From Xiphias gladius (lineage: Eukaryota; Chordata; Actinopteri; Istiophoriformes; Xiphiidae): a DNA stretch of 64,000 bases. Shown here piece after piece: positions 47,605 through 64,000 of the stretch. The notes under the pieces are model-generated. The model saw nothing but the letters and a program-made list of their open reading frames with translations, searched no databases and was not told the DNA's origin. Every line of letters starts with the position of its first letter. Within the stretch, counting starts at the first letter, position 1. The position numbers and the translations under genes are program-made. The stretch spans positions 11,083,501 through 11,147,500 of the forward strand of contig NC_053422.1 of NCBI RefSeq assembly GCF_016859285.1, read 5' to 3'.

Positions 47605-48625
47605 GGGGCTGTTACAGAAACCTTCAGAGATCTGCATTATTTCACACTTAATTTACTACTTCAGTGGTGTCCAGTCTCCTCCTTACCAAGTCATTTTGAC
47701 TTGAGTCCTTACAGATTTTAAAACAAGTGAACATCTCCACTTTTCTAGTGTAAATAAGTTTGTCTCTCCAGTACTTTCTGAAATCAAGTTTTCCTTTGCT
47801 CCAGAGCAGGAACCTGCCTTGTTTTTTTTCAAGACAGAAAACTTCAGTCAGCTAAATTCTTACAAGTTTACTTTTATTGGAAACAGACTAAAATGTTTTG
47901 AGATATTTATAATAATTATGGAACATAACCTGATTAGATCAAAGGAATGAGATTTTTTTGTCAAATACTTGCCACTTTCACCTCTAAAATTCCTTAAAAT
48001 GAAACAATGTAAGGAAAACTGTTCATAACTCATGTCCACGCTGAACTTGTATGTGATGAGGGGTCACCAACCGGACAGCAACATTTGAAGGGGTCTCGAG
48101 CCAAAAAGGTTGGGAATCATTGCGCTACTTCACGAGTATAATCCACTCACTGTGAATGCTGCTTTCCATGAGTTCTCTGGTTTGATAAAAATAAATAAAA
48201 AAATACTTGCACCTAAACTTTTGCATTACACTTTACTAAACCCAACTTAACCCACCTTTAATAAAAACACTATAACCTGTTTAAAGACTCTTTGCTGGTG
48301 CTGCTCCACCTCTGTCTGTGTCAGCAGATCGAATATTAGTAGTTGCTGGCGTAGCCACATTTTTCTCCAGTTTGACTTGGTGCTACATTAGGTTGCTTGA
48401 ATAGCAGTGCTGTCTTTGGCCCAAGCAATAAAGGCCAGACCTCAAATCTTCCATGAAACAGTAATGCGGAAGTATTTGCTGTGTGGTCAGAGATTGAAAA
48501 CCTCTTCGGAGTGAGTGCATCTCTTTTCTGCAGAGCTGTGCCGTCGTCATCTCTCCGCATGGTTTTGGTTTATTTAATATAAAAAAATAAATAAAATTTT
48601 AAAAAGCCAGAAAACAGCTACATTT
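47605..48625 (+). other. 3' flank of sowahd with a repeat fragment
   Basis: No gene. A short repeat fragment near 48056-48125 reads 'ggggtcaccaaccggac' and 'ccaaaaaggttgggaatca', related to the element at 60588-60880. An A/T-rich stretch follows at 48570-48605. Confidence 0.45.
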
Positions 48626-48644
48626 CAAGTTTGATCACAGATCT

Positions 48645-48650
48645 TTTATT
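48645..48650 (-). other. Polyadenylation signal of rpl39
   Basis: AATAAA on the minus strand about 120 bases past the stop codon of rpl39. Confidence 0.7.
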
Positions 48651-48768
48651 ATCAAACACGATGAGATAACATGACTCCCCTCCCTGCGGTCAGGCCCAGC
48701 AGCTGGAGGTCCTAACAGATGTAAGGATGGAGGGATGGAGGGACACTGGGATCCAGGGATCCTCGTGT

Positions 48769-52307
<3,539 letters not shown>

Positions 52308-52344
52308 TTTGTCCACAGTCCTTTCCCCACTGTGGCGGTGATCG

Positions 52345-52362
52345 AAGAGACAGAAGGAAGTG
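52345..52362 (-). promoter_or_regulatory. 5'-TOP-like start of rpl39
   Basis: A pyrimidine tract on the minus strand, CTTCCTTCTGTCTCTTC, lies about 40-55 bases upstream of the ATG. The start position within it is not determined. Confidence 0.5.
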
Positions 52363-53261
52363 ACGCAGGCGGTTTTATCCAATAAGCGCCCAGCGAACAG
52401 GCTGCGCAGTGTGCCGGCAGCGACACCTACTGGAGGTTTGCTCACATGCCGCTCGATAGCTCAGGTGTCGTCTGCTGGATGTGATGCCTCGGGCTCTGGG
52501 ATTGCTCATTGGTTGGACATGAATCTGACGAGCTTCAGCTAACTCCTAACAAGCCGTCGAAGTATTCACATCCTTTTTATAATGCATTTGTAGGTTTTGG
52601 AAAACCCGTTGGAATTTACACTCTACAGTTAAAAGTACATTTTTTATGGCAACTTCCACTATTTTTAGACACAATATATTCCAATTTTCCTATTTTTATA
52701 ACAACAAAATAAACAATGGACTCAGCATCTGTGCATTACAATTTTATTCATAGAAAAAGCTTGGAAGGACAAACTTGGAAGGACTTTTATGTTGGGAAAT
52801 CATAGTGTAAAGCTTATTTTACAGGTTTGTATTTTTGTAGGAGGTTTCCTGGAAATAACTATTCAGTGACAATTAAGAATCATGAGGAAAAGACACAAAG
52901 CTCTGGAACAGTTCATGTTTACTCTTAAGCAGTTGTCCATTCTAGGATTAAGTATGTAGAAAGGACTGTATGCTATTACAACTTGCAGAAAATATAATTG
53001 AACAGCTAACAATGAAAAAAAATCAAAAATATTTTGTTCATCTGAACAGATATCATGGACTAAAGATTTAAATCCAGCAGTTAATCAGGCTTGCCTAAAG
53101 CATCTAATTGATGAAAGGGCTGAACAACACTGAACTGCTGCAACATTGCAAATAACTTGAAAGTAAAAACTCACCACCTCTGAGTTTTCTTGTGTTTTAA
53201 GCCTGAGCAACTCTCCACAAAATAGACAAAAAAAGACACGTAAGCTTTGACAAAGACCGCT

Positions 53262-53267
53262 TTTATT
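53262..53267 (-). other. Probable polyadenylation signal of upf3b
   Basis: AATAAA on the minus strand, about 830 bases past the upf3b stop. A further candidate lies near 52746. I see no other gene between 52363 and 54099. Confidence 0.5.
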
Positions 53268-54099
53268 TCCAGTGAAAAGGGGCTACTGTGTGTTAGCGTC
53301 CCCAGCAGTGATAAGTTTTCATGCTTTGTTTAGTTTAGTGCAACAGATATATGTTTCAGGGGAGTTTCAGATTAGAAAAGGGGGAAGGCCACAGGTTGAT
53401 CACTCTGATTGTAGTCTGCATGCAGGCATGGCTGTCACACGGCAGTCTAGTCAGAAATGGCTATTTCTCCTCAGTTGCTGAATTAATCTTGAACGTCAGT
53501 ATATATTGTGCCTGTGAGACTATTTTAAAGTTACAGGCCATGGAACGTTTTAATTACAGTTCTGAACATACATTTGGATTGTCTCGCTCCCCGGGCAGAG
53601 TAAGAAGTAATGTCCGTGTGCGCACTTCAAACTGAAAATGGCAACGCTACAACAGAAAACTCTTTCAAAGACGGTGTAGAAACAATATTGTTGAGCTTGG
53701 CAAAGTTGATGGGTTGAGTTATTGAGAAGTTAAACACCTGTGAAGTTATTGTATCATCTAGAGTGTGAGATGTGGATGAACGGAGAAACAATACTGAAAT
53801 AAGGTCACTTTGAGTTCACGTCGTCAAAGAAAGTTATGGCTTCACCTAATGTGCCCTATAGCCAAACTCTTTCCAAAGGTTACTGGTGCCTTTCCTAACA
53901 AATAAAACTAAAAGAGGGTCACATTCAGGCACTAAAAGGCTCCACCATCACACCTCTGCCTCTGAGACTGGGAGGGCCAGATGTGGCCCTGCTTCATCTG
54001 CCGTGCACGTCGCTGTGAGGCACCACATCGCTGCTCTGAGCCTCACATGCCTGTCTACCCTCTCCTCGCCAAACTTAAATGCCATAAGTAGAAATTTGA

Positions 54100-56718
54100 T
54101 CAGTCGTCCCCTTTGTCAGCAACTTTTTTGGTCTCGGTATCTGGTTTCTTGTCGGCAGAGTTGGATTCGGCTCCTCCTCCTCCTCCTCCTGCAGCTCGAT
54201 TGCGGCTTCTGGCCCCCGGCTGGTACAGCTGAATAGCAGGCCGATCCTGATGCGCAAAGAAAACAACACCATTAGAAATACTGAAAAGCAAGAAGTGATG
54301 AGAAGTTGCTTGATAACTTGAAAGATTAGAGTCGTTACCTTATTTCGTAGGCGCTCTCTTTTGCCACCCTCCTCTTTCTTGTTGTCTTTGGCAGGCTTCT
54401 CCGGCCTGTCGGAGTGAGTGGAGTCTCCAATATATTCACCTTTTTTCTTCTCCAAGGCACGCTCTTTTTCTTTTTTCACCTCGTCCTCCCGCTTCCTGCA
54501 TGAGTTCTCTCCATCCTGCCGTTCTCTCCTTCTTCGCCGATCTTCGTCCTGTCGCCTGATGCGCTCCTTCTCTTTCTGTCGCCGCTCCTTCTCCCGTTCT
54601 CGCTCTCTGTCTCGATCTGCATCACGCTCCTTGAACTCCTTCCGCCCGTCATCATCCACTCTGTGTATAAAGCACAAATCCTGTTTAAGTATTCTGTTCA
54701 AATCGAGCGATGTGTTTTCAAAAAAAAATTACTGAAGCAACTAACTTCCTTCCTCGGTCCTCCTTATTTTCAATGTTATGGCGCCTCTTATGATCAGCAG
54801 TCCCCATGGATCGGTCCTCTTTACTTGGCTTCTCTGGTTTCTTGGCCTTCTCCTTGGGTTTTTCAGGATCAGCATCATCACTTCTGTCTGGCTTCTTCAG
54901 GAGCTACACAGTTTAAAATAAAGACAAAATCATAATGATAAATTGGAAATTCAACACGGTTTTAAACTTCTTCAATCCACTGCAGCACACACACCTTAAT
55001 TTTGGGTTCTTCTTTAACTTGGTCCTTGTCTTTCTCCTGCGGTTTCTCAAGTCTCTTCATTTTCTCGGCCTCCTTGCGCTTCCTTCTCTCCTCCTCCCTC
55101 CACTTACGACGCTCCTCATCCCGCAGACGCTTGCGTTCAAGCTCCCTCCTCTTTCTCTCTTCTTTCTTTTCCTCCCTGAGCCTCTGAACAGCATTAAAAC
55201 AGGACATGAGTCCACCCTTCATCATGCAATTTAACAAAATAGAACACCACACTGCTGTGCCAATGTACACATTTACCTGTTTATTTTTCAGGAAGTCCAA
55301 CAGAGGAGTTGTTTTTTTAGCTTGAAAGAAGAAAACAGGAATGTTTAAATCATCCCCCCATCAGTGTGTCTATTTTCAGGTGATTTTTCAGGTACAACTT
55401 TTAATTTAAAGAACTGGTAACACACCTACAAGTTCCTTTGATTTTGCCTCAATCTCTTCCAACAGGGTCTCAGGTGTTGATGTCAACTTTTCTTCGTCTC
55501 CGTTATAATATTCCAGGAACTTCTTGTAATCGGGATCTTAAAGCAAATGACGTACAAATAAACAGCCTGCTGTTTCCAGTACTGCTTCTCTGTAGCTTTA
55601 TATGATCTTAGATACAAGATTACACGGGACAACCACCAGCATTAATCAAGCCTTTTTTTCCTGACTTTTCTTATTAAAAATGGCAACTCTAATCATAAAC
55701 ATGCAGTGCATTGAGCAAATATTGATGTTTATCCCACTAAAATATATCCTCATTAAAACTAATTTCTTTTATAGCAGTTGGACAAATGATGTAAGTTTCT
55801 TTTAAATACCAGTAAATATCTTTACCTTCAGTAATTGTTCCACATTTTGCATCCTTTTTCTTACTTCTCTTCTTGGCAGTCTTTTGAAAGGGTGCAAACT
55901 CCACAATGGCAGGATACTCCTGTCCTGTTGCGGAGAAGCAATATGTGGACAAGCATGAAGCCTCAATTCCTTAATGAGAAAATCCTTAAGTTTGTTCATT
56001 TAACTCCAACTTCATTCTCTTCATACCTCTGTTGTCGATGAAAACATATCCATCAAACCGATCTCTGAAGAGGACTATATCCTCTTGATTTTTGAAATTG
56101 ATGTAAGCCCTTGCGAAGAGGTGAGGGTAAAGGCTGAAAGGGCAGAAAAACCATGTCAAGTTAAACTATTAGAGACATTTGGTATTTTTTCAAATTATGA
56201 AACGTCTTCAGGTCAGGCCACCTGGTGTCGTTGGAGAAAAACTCCAGGTAGTCCAGTTCTGGCAGCGGTTGTAGCTGCTCCTCCAGCTCCTCCTTGGTCA
56301 GACTTGGTGGTAATCGTCTGATCACAATCTGGGAAAAGATTATTCAAAGTTTAGATATTAGCACAGACGGGAGTTAAATCTCGCCAGGGAAAAAAATGGT
56401 AACAACTGGCTAATATAAACTTTAAGTTGGGTGACAGTTTCTCTGGTTAAATCTTACTGTATCGTTAAAAAAAAAACTAAACTCTGCATGTTAGATCTGA
56501 CAAAACACAGTTAGTGAAAAACATGCTGTTATTTCACGAAACTGTAATTAGTATCCATAATAGACTGGTTTGTAGCAACCAAAGCTAACTTAGCTAGCGA
56601 GTTTCACCTTTGTCATGGTCTCTTTCTTTTCCTTAGACTTCTCCGTCTTTTCTCCATCTTCACACTTTATTTCCACTTTTTTATCCTTCGGCCGAGTGTT
56701 TTCCTTGTCTTCCTTCAT
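54100..56718 (-). CDS. upf3b: Regulator of nonsense transcripts 3B
   Basis: Ten exons join in phase to 464 residues: 56718-56608, 56328-56222, 56133-56027, 55924-55826, 55536-55426, 55320-55277, 55183-54995, 54903-54746, 54660-54339, 54246-54100. After a basic, charged start comes the RRM-like domain that binds UPF2 (IVIRRLPPSLTKEEL ... FARAYINFKNQEDI ... FIDNRGQEYPAIVEFAPFQK). A long Arg/Glu/Lys-rich region follows. The C-terminal exon-junction-complex-binding motif is DRPAIQLYQPGARSRNR. Known role: links exon junction complexes to UPF1/UPF2 in nonsense-mediated decay. A six-glycine run follows the EJC motif and differs from human as I recall. Synteny favours UPF3B over UPF3A. Confidence 0.96.
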
Positions 56719-56946
56719 GGCTGACAAGCTACTTTGTTCCGCGGTTGAATTTTAATCTCATCCCACAGACTTGTTTACTTTTTTTTCTTTTTTTTTTTTT
56801 AGCAAGTTAGCCGGCTAGTAGCAAACGAACTAACTGTAACTTCCTCTCTGACGGTTGGGCCTGCAGTTCAGTGTCACCACAGAAGGGTGCGCTCTGAGTT
56901 AAAACACGCGTAAGCCGTGAAGTTCAAATTATACTCACATGTATCG

Positions 56947-56947
56947 T

Positions 56948-56978
<31 letters not shown>

Positions 56979-56983
56979 TTTTT
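56947..56983. repeat. TTTA tetranucleotide array
   Basis: About nine TTTA units just upstream of upf3b. Confidence 0.9.
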
Positions 56984-57127
56984 GTCTTCGGTATGGCAGT
57001 TTGACTGAAATATTATTTTTCGTTGATTTGTCCTGTTTAAAAAAAAGGATCTTACAGTCAGCAAAAAAAAAAAAGCTTCCTTTTTATGGACTGCCTTCCA
57101 AAATAAAAGCAAGTTTTAATATGTTTG

Positions 57128-57310
57128 AGCATGTTATTTTGTATGTGGTGGAAAGTGACTGTACTTGTACTTTACCTAGTATTACCTAGTATTCCTAGTA
57201 TTTCCGTTTAATGCCACTGTACATTTCTACTCCACTACATCTCATAGGGTAATGTTGCCCTTTTTACTCTTTATTTGATATATACTTTTCAAATGAAGCG
57301 TTTACATATA
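57128..57310. repeat. Fragment of a common teleost repeat ('gtggaaagtgactgtacttg')
   Basis: The wording 'gtggtggaaagtgactgta', 'tacttgtactttacct' and 'ttctactccactacatctca' is characteristic, from memory, of a non-autonomous DNA element found in very many copies in percomorph fishes. Only one end is recognisable here. Confidence 0.55.
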
Positions 57311-58180
57311 AAATAAAATTAAAATAAAATCCACTATCATAAATTGAATGATTAAACAGTAAGTGAATTAGAATTTTAATATAATTCCGTGATAGAGAGG
57401 AGTAAATGATAATGGTTGCTGTAATTATTGAGTTTTACACGAAGTTTTCTGCTTTGTATCCTTACACATATGTTCAAAAAAGCACTTCTTTTTTCCCAGT
57501 CTTTCTGTAACCTCACCACTGATAGCATTTGTTCAAGGTTTCAATCAGAAAGTCTCTTTTCTCTTTCTTTCTTCTTTCCTATCTTTTCTCATGCAGATTT
57601 ATTTTACAGGTTAACAAAGGTTGATTTAAAACTTCAAACCTTGGAATTATTTGTGAACATCACTTTACAGACTACAAATCTTTTGAGCCCATAAATTTGG
57701 TCTCAATTCCTAATGTATATAAAGAAAAACAATGTCCTGCCAAATGTATGATATATCTATGTGTTTTTTTAATTTATCTTTGTTACTCTTTTCTCTTCTT
57801 CTAGCTACTATATGTGCCCAGATTTTCCTTTTTTTTTTTTTGCTTTGTTTGGTTGTGTTTGTTTTGTTACCTGTTCCACATTGACTAACCGTGATATCTT
57901 GTGTTTCATTATGGTATTTATCAATTGACAAACAAAAAAAAATCTGATTCAAAAACTGTAGTTTGCATAACAATCAGGATTTTTATCAGAGCTGGCGCTT
58001 TTCTTTTGAAAAACATCGACAGGAAGTATTTTTCTTGTTCTTTGGTGGAGGAGCACAGGTCGTATAGACGGTCGACATTTTGTTAGCTTCCTAGCAAAAT
58101 AAACTATCGAGGGTAGTCTGAGGGCAACTTGGTTGTCCACAAAGTTTCTCTTCGTCGCCTGACAGTTAAACTTTGTAATC

Positions 58181-59890
58181 ATGTGGTATGAAATTCTCCC
58201 TGGCTTCGCCATCATGACTGTGTGTCTGATCATTCCCGGCGTCGCCACCGCACAGATCCACAAGTTCACCAACGGAGGAAAGGTGAGGAGGATGCTGCCG
58301 GCTAATGCGGCTCTGCGCCATGCTAACAAGCAAGAGTGCGAACCGTTAAAACAAGCTGCGAGTCAGTGTTTTTATACTTTAAAATACTTCATCAGAGACT
58401 AATTTGTTCCCTGTAGGAGAAGAGAATCGCTCGGGTTCCGTGGCATTGGTATCTGATGGAGAGAGACAGGCGAGTGTCGGGATCAGAACGCTACTTTGAC
58501 TCCAAGGTGAGAGTCGATGTGTGAAAACCTTTTGCAAAAAAAAATCCTCTGATTTGGATTGTGCATATTTTCCAAAGAAAGTGTATTTTTATATATATAA
58601 TATATATAGACACACACACATATACATACATACATGGGAGACTAAGTGGTCCGGCTGTAAAACAACAAAACAGACAGACCACAGAGTTGTTCAAAGGTAT
58701 TGGTATGTCAGCACATTATGAAAATCAACTAATAATCTTGAGACTTGATTTAAAAAAATCACAACACCATATTTTTAAGGTACTGTTTCACGGAGCAGAA
58801 GTTAAAGCATATTTTTAGACAGTCTAGTGCAATACTGACAGTAAGTTTAGGTGTTAAACTCCACCTAAATCCATACTTTGACTGTCAGCAGCTGAAGCCC
58901 ATTGTATCGATGAGCTATGTAAATTAAAAAACAAACAAACAGACAAACTGGTTACACACTTTACTGATTTATAGTATAATTAAGTGAAATTAAGTACTGT
59001 GAATCTAATATTACTGTTTTGCCAGAGTTAGACTTAGTACTATGCTGAACAGGGTCACTTGGTTCAGACAATATACCAACTCTCATCCAAGGTCACAGCA
59101 TCGTAGGAAAATTCTTTGTAAAATATTGAGTGGGAATGGCAACTAATGTTTTCATCAGGGTAAATGTAAGTAATGTCCAAGCTGATATGTCAGCACACCA
59201 CTCTTTAAATTATGTAAAACAGTCCACACATAAAATCGGAAAAGGACAATAATTTCTGATATGGCAACTGCAACCTATTCCTGAACAATCAGATTACAGC
59301 CTCTCATCTTTTGTTGGATCACTGAAAGATGATGGTAAAATCCTGAATGATAGAGACACCAGACAAAGAGTAAACAAAAACTGAGATTCTTAAATGGAAC
59401 TAGAGAATTTAGCACTTTCTTCAATATGAAAGTCAATTGAAAAGTCCTGCTAATTAATATTATGTAATGTGACCAATTCAGTAGACTTTGCACATGAAAA
59501 CATGCTTAAACAAGTGTAATTAACACACACAGGAGTGTAACCTTGTAATCGAAGGCTTTTCACAGCCACAATTTTAAATATTTGGCTAATTAGACCTCCG
59601 CTCAGGCTGAAGGTGCACATAGCTGTCCCAGAAATCACATTAAAGTGACCAAAATCCATATACTGATAGAAATGTTTAGTGTAATTTGTTCCCTCCTAAC
59701 AGGCTCTGAAATACTACAATGCTAACCGTCATGGGAGGAACTCGAATCAGACATAAGTGGGGGAGAAAAAAAAAAAAGGCTATAGCTTGGCTGATGGTTC
59801 ATTGGTTTCTAAATTATTTGTAATATTAAGAGACTGGAGTTATGATAATCCTTTCTTCTTTCTCTACAGGGACTTGAGAACATCAACTGA
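58181..59890 (+). CDS. ndufa1: NADH dehydrogenase [ubiquinone] 1 alpha subcomplex subunit 1 (MWFE)
   Basis: Exons 58181-58282, 58417-58506 and 59870-59890 give 70 residues, the same length as human. It starts [10 protein letters not shown]; a single hydrophobic segment (about residues 5-24) is followed by [11 protein letters not shown] and [12 protein letters not shown], and it ends SKGLENIN. Known role: small single-pass accessory subunit of mitochondrial complex I, needed for its assembly. The last exon adds only seven codons including the stop. A second acceptor-plus-exon upstream of it (59703) would give a different C-terminus. It is divergent from upf3b. Confidence 0.96.
59703..59756 (+). 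CDS. ndufa1: Possible alternative last exon of ndufa1
   Basis: A good polypyrimidine tract and acceptor (gttccctcctaacag) precede a phase-0 frame of 17 codons, [17 protein letters not shown], then TAA. Joined to exon 2 it replaces GLENIN with this basic tail, giving an 81-residue product. It lies 113 bases upstream of the usual last exon and is in phase with exon 2. The splice signals are visible; use is inferred, and it could equally be a fortuitous site. Confidence 0.35.
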   Translation, partial: ALKYYNANRHGRNSNQT

Positions 59891-60957
59891 TGATCAGGAA
59901 TTTGAAGACCCTTATGAGAAAAAAAGTTCTTTGTTGTACATTAAAAGATTATATTTAACATTCAGCCGTTTGTTTTTTTCAGTCTTTTAAAGGCAGTTGT
60001 CCCTGTTGTCAGTTACACTGTTCCATACTGGAAATCTTTTGAGGCCTCTAGGGTCATATGTTCAATTTAAAAAAAACCAAAAAAAAAACAGATGACCTGT
60101 TGTGGAGCTTATACTGTAGATGATATGTCAATTGTACCGGTGATAATCCAGTGTCGTACTGGAGGAAATTTATCAATATCTGTTGTGGGACCAGATGCTG
60201 TCTGGGATCATGGTTATGATGCATCAGAAATGTCGCATCCTGATCTTAACAGCTGGAACGCAGTCAACGGAGACAACTCACCAAACTAACGGCATTGTTC
60301 TGAGTGAAATCAACAGTGAATGCCTCTACCTGCTTGGCCAAAGAAGTTGAAACAACTAGCGGATTAATCAATTCGTTGATTGACAGAAAATGAATTTGCC
60401 GGCTATAGTGATATTTTGTTTTGCCCGTGTATACCAGTGGAAGTAAATTGGCTTAAATTTGGATAGAGAACTTGGTTATTCCATTATTAGTGTACTACAC
60501 TGACCATTAACCAGCTGAAATATTTATAGCAGCAGGTATGCTGAATATTTACAGTAATGTAGCTTTGTATATATTCAAAAATTGCCCTAATTCAGCTGTT
60601 CACAACCTGGGTTTTAGGGCCCTCCAAGGCACTGAAAGATAACTGTACCAAAGCAGAAAAAAAACAAACAAACATTTGTTACCCAAAATGATTTAAAGAT
60701 TTTCAGACAGTTCCCTTATCTTTGCTTTTTAACTTTTTAATTACTGGAATTCTTTTTCTAAATTTCTTAGGACATCTTAAAAATAAGCTAAAATGGGACT
60801 TTTTCGGTTGACCCGGTCCCAACCCAGATAGACAACCAATGACGGGGCCACACAAAGTTGGGAACCACTGCTCTAATTGAAGACTAATTTAAGAGCAGAA
60901 CTGCAACTGACGGGACATTTAAATGAAATGCAGAAACTACAGGATGAACTGATGAAA
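59891..60957 (+). other. 3' flank of ndufa1; AKAP14 not seen
   Basis: No long exon or recognisable AKAP14 sequence lies here, although AKAP14 sits between NDUFA1 and NKAP in human. An open frame at 60092-60289 has no family resemblance. A partial copy of the 'gattaatcaattcgttgatt' family is at about 60358-60400. Confidence 0.5.
60588..60880. repeat. Short element with terminal inverted repeats
   Basis: The left end 'aattcagctgttcacaacct' and right end 'gttgggaaccactgctctaa' are inverted relatives of one another. The interior is AT-rich. It resembles the teleost repeat whose end reads 'ggttgggaaccactg'; a fragment of the same family is at 48056-48125. Confidence 0.5.
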
Positions 60958-60958
60958 C

Positions 60959-60964
60959 TTTATT
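60959..60964 (-). other. Polyadenylation signal of nkap
   Basis: AATAAA on the minus strand about 280 bases past the nkap stop codon. Confidence 0.6.
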
Positions 60965-61241
60965 TACCGTTCTGTTCAGGATTATACGCAAGAATTTACA
61001 AAAAGAAAATAATGGTCGAACAGCTGATATGAAAGACTAGTTCCAGCGGGTAAATAGGATGGAGACAATAATACAACGGAATACAACTCAGTTCTTAGTT
61101 AAAATCCCCCCCCCCGCACTGTACATTCCCCTGAAACTGAATGTGATCATCCTCCCAAAGATAAACGCCTGAAGTCCCAGGACAAAACGTACTGGTGTCC
61201 AATGACAGGTGAGCTGAGAGAAAACTGTGGAAGCGCCATGT

Positions 61242-64000
<2,759 letters not shown>

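Larger units (their letters stand above)
56719..58180. other. Divergent spacer between upf3b and ndufa1
   Basis: The two genes start back to back 1.46 kb apart. The spacer holds a TTTA array (56947-56983), a repeat fragment (57128-57310) and AT-rich sequence. RNF113A, which lies here in human, is not present: no frame of the needed length exists. Confidence 0.6.

Noticed and set aside
54418-55234. Ser/Leu-rich plus-strand frames
   Set aside because: They are antisense of the Arg/Glu/Lys-rich exons of upf3b.

Overview
This is a nuclear window from a ray-finned fish, most likely a percomorph teleost. The evidence is compact spliced vertebrate genes with GT-AG introns, many dinucleotide arrays, and several short inverted-repeat elements of a kind I associate with percomorph genomes. 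Family names for genes rest on reading the exons and comparing with remembered vertebrate proteins; no database search was run.

The gene order matches human Xq24 closely: ube2a(+), nkrf(-), septin6(-), sowahd(+), rpl39(-), upf3b(-), ndufa1(+), nkap(-). The orientations are the same as I recall for human. One extra gene, securin (pttg1, +), sits between septin6 and sowahd. AKAP14 and RNF113A, which lie in the human block, were not found in the corresponding gaps.

Layout: 1-7,300 holds two fold-back elements, a possible promoter with a CRE, a recent 1.43-kb tandem duplication bounded by CA arrays, and exon-like pieces of an unrecognised minus-strand gene whose product begins like a mitochondrial precursor. 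A tRNA-Glu(UUC) gene is at 7,953-8,024. From 8,025 to 10,000 there is little except a LINE remnant. ube2a (10,077-13,483) and nkrf (15,269-17,551, leader exon ending at 19,116) meet tail to tail. A doubtful small minus-strand transcript lies at 19,850-20,530. septin6 fills 22,492-40,249 with alternative last exons. pttg1 (43,697-45,775) and the single-exon sowahd (46,630-47,604) follow on the plus strand. rpl39, upf3b, ndufa1 and nkap occupy 48,769 to the right edge, where nkap is cut off.

Most genes are housekeeping: ubiquitin conjugation (ube2a), RNA binding, decay and splicing (nkrf, upf3b, nkap), translation (rpl39), respiratory complex I (ndufa1), cytoskeleton (septin6) and sister-chromatid cohesion control (pttg1). 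They do not form a pathway; the block is conserved synteny. I saw no CRISPR array, no retrovirus-like element and no clearly new system. The best leads are the unrecognised mitochondrial-type gene with the duplication in its putative intron, an extra terminal exon in ndufa1, and unusual degron sequences in securin.
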